Assembly: GCA_947623795.1 (NCBI GenBank)
Contig: CANQHS010000038.1
Coordinates: forward strand, 1-7,594
Source: an uncultured Clostridia bacterium
GTDB lineage: Bacteria > Bacillota > Clostridia > Christensenellales > UBA1242
DNA: 7,594 nucleotides
Direction of reading: 5' to 3'
The notes under the pieces are model-generated. The model saw only the letters and a list, made by a program, of their open reading frames with translations, ran no database searches and had not been told where the DNA came from. The first letter of the stretch is position 1. Each line of letters opens with the position of its first letter. This document shows, piece by piece, positions 4,602 through 7,594 of this stretch. The translations under genes were made by a program, and so were the position numbers.

Positions 4602-6344
4602 ATGGAACAAAACGAAAAACAAACAATGTATCGCCATAGCATGAGCCATGTGCTCGCAAAGGCAATTAAATCACTTTATCCGAATGTAAAATTGGCAATT
4701 GGCCCAGCGATTGACAATGGTTTTTATTATGATTTTGACAATCTAAACATAAATCAAGCGGATTTTGAAAAGATTGAAGATAAAATGCGCGAAATCATTT
4801 CGCGAGATGAAGATTTTGTGCGAAAAGAAGTGACAAAAGCGGAAGCTCTTGAGCTTTTTGTGGACGAGCCATACAAAACTGAACTTATAAACGAACTTCC
4901 TGCGGACGAAAAAATAACCGTATATTACACTGGCAGTGATTTTTATGATTTATGTCGTGGTCCGCATGTTGAAAACACTAAATTTTTGCGCGGCTTTAAT
5001 TTCAAAATCAACAGAGTTAATGGAGCATATTGGCGCGGTAGCGAAAAGAACAAAATGTTAACTCGCATTTATGTTTATGGCTTTTTGAACAAGGAAGATT
5101 TAAAAGAGAGCTTGAGACTAGAAGAAGAGGCCAAGTTGCGTGATCATAGAAAACTTGGCAAAGAACTTAACTTGTTTATGATGAACGACTTAATTGGGAA
5201 AGGCCTTCCAGTTTGGCTTCCAAATGGATTTTTGCTTCGCCGTGCATTGAGCGATTATATTATGGACAAAGAGTTGGCTTTGGGCTATCAGCATGTTATG
5301 ACACCATCTCTAGGCTCAATCAACCTATACAAAACTTCTGGCCATTGGGAACATTATAAAGACGATATGTTCCCAGCAATGGAGCGCGAAAATGAAACTT
5401 ATGTCCTTCGTCCAATGAACTGCCCACATCATATGATGATATACAAAAACTTTATGCACTCATATAAAGATTTGCCTGTTCGCATTGCAGAGATTGCAAA
5501 CGATTTTAGGTTCGAGGGCAGTGGCACACTTGTTGGCTTAGAGCGCACGCGTGCGTTCACTCAAAACGATTCGCATATTTTCTGCCGCCCAGATCAAATT
5601 AAAGATGAAATTCAAGGCGTTATCAATTTGATTCTAGATGTCTATAAAGATTTCAATTTTAAAAACTATGAATTCCGCTTGTCCTTGCGTGACGTGAATA
5701 ACACAGAAAAATATTTTGGAAATGACGAACTTTGGGAAAAGAGCGAAAAAGCCTTGCGTGAAATTTTGAAATCGAGTGGGGCAAAATATTATGAGGCAGT
5801 GGGCGAAGCGGCTTTCTATGGACCAAAAATCGATGTGCAAGTTAAGTCTGCTCTTGGTCATGAAATAACTTTGTCCACCGTGCAGTTAGATTATCAATTG
5901 CCAGAAAAATTCGAACTTGAATATATTGACGAATTAGATAAACGCGTTCGTCCGGTGGTTATTCATCGTGCTGTGTTTGGTTCTCTTGATAGGTTGACTG
6001 CGTTCTTAATTGAAGAAACAAAAGGCAACTTCCCACTTTGGCTAAATCCAGTTCAAGTTAAAATTATAACAGTGAGCGAGAAAAATGTCGAATATGCTAA
6101 AAAAATAGATTCACAATTAAGACTTAATAAAATTCGTGTTTCTCTAGATATTTCAAACGAAAGTGTGGGCAAAAAAATCCGCACTGCAGCCCTAGAAAAA
6201 GTGCCATATATTTTAGTGCTTGGCGATAAGGAAATGGAAACAAATTCTGTTGCGGTTCGCGCTCGCGGCAGCAAAGACACAATAACTATGTCATATGAAG
6301 AATTTGAAACTCAACTTTTAAGCCAGATAAAAAGCAAACAATAA
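4602..6344 (+). CDS. thrS: Threonyl-tRNA synthetase, class II, lacking the TGS domain
   Basis: The enzyme charges tRNA-Thr with threonine using ATP in the cytoplasm. The 580 residues begin directly with the editing/SAD (N2) domain. The editing metal-site motif is HSMSH (H12, H16) together with C118 and H122 (DLCRGPH). The class II core follows: motif 2 around R303 (DFRFEGSG), motif 3 HRAVFGSLDRL (455-465, arginine R464), and the zinc ligands C274 (RPMNCPHH), H325 (NDSHIF) and H455. The C-terminal anticodon-binding domain starts near 482 (NPVQVKIITV). Usual bacterial ThrRS is about 640 residues with an N-terminal TGS domain of roughly 60 residues. Here it is absent, and the AGGAGG SD (4592-4597) with the attenuator just upstream leaves no room for it. 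Expression is controlled by the T-box. The DUF402 gene follows after 11 nt. Confidence 0.98.
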   Translation: MEQNEKQTMYRHSMSHVLAKAIKSLYPNVKLAIGPAIDNGFYYDFDNLNINQADFEKIEDKMREIISRDEDFVRKEVTKAEALELFVDEPYKTELINELPADEKITVYYTGSDFYDLCRGPHVENTKFLRGFNFKINRVNGAYWRGSEKNKMLTRIYVYGFLNKEDLKESLRLEEEAKLRDHRKLGKELNLFMMNDLIGKGLPVWLPNGFLLRRALSDYIMDKELALGYQHVMTPSLGSINLYKTSGHWEHYKDDMFPAMERENETYVLRPMNCPHHMMIYKNFMHSYKDLPVRIAEIANDFRFEGSGTLVGLERTRAFTQNDSHIFCRPDQIKDEIQGVINLILDVYKDFNFKNYEFRLSLRDVNNTEKYFGNDELWEKSEKALREILKSSGAKYYEAVGEAAFYGPKIDVQVKSALGHEITLSTVQLDYQLPEKFELEYIDELDKRVRPVVIHRAVFGSLDRLTAFLIEETKGNFPLWLNPVQVKIITVSEKNVEYAKKIDSQLRLNKIRVSLDISNESVGKKIRTAALEKVPYILVLGDKEMETNSVAVRARGSKDTITMSYEEFETQLLSQIKSKQ

Positions 6345-6355
6345 AAGGATAAGAA

Positions 6356-6862
6356 ATGAAAAAGAAATTAATATCTAAAACTTATGTTAGAGATGTTGAA
6401 AAATTCAATTTGAAAATTTTGCGAATTGACGACAAATTTGTGTGCGTCAAACAAATTTTATCAACCAAACTGCCTTTTATAACATCAACCGGCCTAAAAT
6501 TAATAGATAACAATTATCAAATTGTGGAAATCCTTCCGCAAGATAAAAATTATGCAATGCGAGTTTTTGTGGACGATAAAAAGCAAATCATTCAAAGATA
6601 TTTTGATGTGACAAAGCAAAATTCAATTGATGCCGACACAAATATCCCTTTTTATCTTGATTTGTATTTGGATGTGATAATTGAGGGCTCAAATATAAAA
6701 GTGCTAGACGAAGCCGAACTTGTTGCGGCTTATAAAAACAATCAAATTTCCAAAGATGATTACGATCTTGCAATAAGCACAAAAGAGCAATTGCTAAAAG
6801 AATTAAAATCTAGTGAAAATGATTTATTAAATTTTAATTTTAGCAAATACTTGTTTGATTAA
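6356..6862 (+). CDS. DUF402 domain protein (FomD / nucleoside tri-/diphosphatase-like)
   Basis: The product is 168 residues. The C-terminal two-thirds match the DUF402 family. The core is QRYFDVTKQNSID (80-92), then IPFYLDLYLDVII (97-109) with the acidic residues D84, D102 and D106 in the expected places, then VLDEAEL (116-122) and a helical tail with NQISKDDYDLA (129-139). Characterised relatives are FomD (hydrolysis of a CMP-phosphonate in fosfomycin biosynthesis) and the staphylococcal Ntdp nucleotide phosphatase, both metal-dependent. The actual substrate here is unknown. No fosfomycin genes are nearby, so a housekeeping nucleotidase role is more likely. The start is supported by AAAGGA, 8 nt upstream. 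The gene is 11 nt behind thrS with no terminator between, so it should share the T-box control. Confidence 0.85.
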   Translation: MKKKLISKTYVRDVEKFNLKILRIDDKFVCVKQILSTKLPFITSTGLKLIDNNYQIVEILPQDKNYAMRVFVDDKKQIIQRYFDVTKQNSIDADTNIPFYLDLYLDVIIEGSNIKVLDEAELVAAYKNNQISKDDYDLAISTKEQLLKELKSSENDLLNFNFSKYLFD

Positions 6863-6902
6863 AAATTCACTAGCAAACGAGCAAGTTTAAATTTTTAATC
6901 AA
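6855..6902 (+). repeat. 13-bp inverted repeat overlapping the DUF402 stop codon
   Basis: TTGATTAAAAATT (6855-6867) and AATTTTTAATCAA (6890-6902) are perfect complements with a 22-nt loop. The left arm includes the TAA stop (6860-6862). It lacks G+C pairs and a following T-run, so it is not a classical terminator. It may protect the 3' end of the mRNA. Confidence 0.5.
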
Positions 6903-6959
6903 TCATTAGAGTCAAAATTCAACAAAATGGAATTTATTGTTAAATATTTATTAAAAAAT

Positions 6960-6993
6960 AACGGCCAAATTTTAGATTTTGCCGTTTTTTTTT
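6960..6993 (+). terminator. Rho-independent terminator of the thrS operon
   Basis: The stem AACGGC (6960-6965) / GCCGTT (6981-6986) continues inward with AAA/TTT pairs after a C/T mismatch. It runs into nine T (6985-6993). It is about 100 nt downstream of the DUF402 stop and ends the thrS-DUF402 transcript. Confidence 0.88.
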
Positions 6994-7020
6994 GAAAAAT
7001 TGCAGCTTTTATGATAAAAT
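6992..7020 (+). promoter_or_regulatory. Promoter of the iron-containing alcohol dehydrogenase gene
   Basis: The -35 TTGAAA (6992-6997), a 17-nt spacer and the -10 TAAAAT (7015-7020) with an extended TGA (7012-7014) are present. The first two bases of the -35 overlap the T-tract of the preceding terminator. The start should lie near 7027, giving a leader of ~22 nt with the SD AAGGAG (7038-7043). Confidence 0.78.
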
Positions 7021-7048
7021 TAAATTGTTAAAAAATTAAGGAGAAATT

Positions 7049-7594
7049 ATGAATATATTTAAAAAATTATATTGCCGAATTTATCAAGTCGTTTTTAGGC
7101 TAATATTGCCAATTTTGCCATACAAAAAACCGCTTTTGCTCAAAAACTATGATTCGCTTGTGGGCTTACTCAAAAAAGAGGGCAAAAATAGTGTTTTGTT
7201 AGTCACAGATAAAGGGATTCGCAATTTGGGGCTCACAAAAATATTGGAAAATCAAGTAAATGTAAGCGGGCTTAAACTTGCTGTTTATGACGAAACTGTT
7301 GCCAATCCAACCACAAAAAATGTTGAAGATGCGCTGCGCTTGTTCCATGAAAACGAGTGTGATTCAATTATTGCATTTGGCGGAGGCTCGCCAATGGATT
7401 GCGCGAAGGCTGTTGGGGCAAGAGTCGCAAGGCCAGATAAAACATTAAATCAAATGAAAGGCATTTTAAAAGTGGGCAGGAAAATTCCGCTTTTGATCGC
7501 AATTCCAACCACAGCCGGCACGGGCAGTGAAACCACACTTGCCGCTGTGATAACAGATGCAGAAACAAGGCATAAATATGCCATAAATGATTTC
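7049..7594 (+). CDS. Iron-containing (group III) alcohol dehydrogenase, 5' part only
   Basis: The first 182 codons of an NAD(P)-dependent Fe-ADH family oxidoreductase are present; family members reduce aldehydes or oxidise alcohols and are usually about 380-420 residues. The coenzyme-binding motif GGGSPMDCAKA (111-121) and the hallmark PTTAGTGSE (153-161) are present, along with VLLVTDKGIRNLGL (49-62) and the ANPTTKNVEDAL (85-96) segment common in this family. The iron-ligand Asp and His residues would lie beyond the right edge. The N-terminus carries an extra ~25-residue hydrophobic/basic stretch (FKKLYCRIYQVVFRLILPIL), as seen in a subset of gut Clostridia homologues, so it is not a classical signal peptide. 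The start ATG is supported by AAGGAG, 5 nt upstream, and a good promoter. The substrate is not deducible. Confidence 0.94.
   Translation, partial: MNIFKKLYCRIYQVVFRLILPILPYKKPLLLKNYDSLVGLLKKEGKNSVLLVTDKGIRNLGLTKILENQVNVSGLKLAVYDETVANPTTKNVEDALRLFHENECDSIIAFGGGSPMDCAKAVGARVARPDKTLNQMKGILKVGRKIPLLIAIPTTAGTGSETTLAAVITDAETRHKYAINDF

Noticed and set aside
7368..7568. Minus-strand 66-codon frame
   Set aside because: It lies fully antisense inside the alcohol dehydrogenase gene and has no supporting signals.
1..7594. CRISPR array, mobile element, tRNA or rRNA
   Set aside because: No regularly spaced repeats, transposase, terminal repeats or RNA gene folds were seen.

Overview
The window looks like chromosomal DNA from a low-GC Bacillota (Clostridia-like) bacterium. 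The coding regions are AT-rich, the Shine-Dalgarno (SD) sequences are strong AGGAG types, a canonical T-box leader precedes thrS, and a YtxC-like gene stands directly upstream of thrS, as in Bacillus. The exact genus cannot be read from the sequence. I see no phage, insertion sequence, CRISPR array, tRNA or rRNA.

Layout. (1) 1-1502, minus strand: an uptake ABC transporter of the NitT/TauT/NMT1 type, with a solute-binding lipoprotein followed 2 nt later by its ATPase. The ATPase runs off the left edge. The lipoprotein mRNA carries a hairpin next to its ribosome binding site. (2) 1602-3168, plus strand: two unrecognised membrane proteins (180 and 84 aa), each with its own promoter-like sequence. 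An RsmC-like methyltransferase follows, separated from the 84-aa gene by 2 nt. A symmetric hairpin then ends transcription. (3) 3176-3304, minus strand: a previously unlisted 42-codon Cys-rich small ORF with a good SD, converging on the same hairpin. (4) 3502-4254, plus strand: a divergent YtxC-family protein. (5) 4325-6862, plus strand: the threonyl-tRNA synthetase operon, made of a promoter, a T-box leader with an ACC (Thr) specifier, a ThrRS lacking the N-terminal TGS domain, and a DUF402 (FomD/Ntdp-like) protein. (6) 6960-7594, plus strand: a terminator, a strong promoter, and the first 182 codons of an iron-containing alcohol dehydrogenase that leaves the right edge.

How it works together: most of this is housekeeping. 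The best-supported regulatory logic is that uncharged tRNA-Thr should relieve termination in front of thrS and so also raise the DUF402 gene. No single previously undescribed system stands out. The items most worth following are the Cys-rich small ORF, the hairpin that may compete for the lipoprotein SD, the TGS-less ThrRS, and the divergent YtxC homologue.
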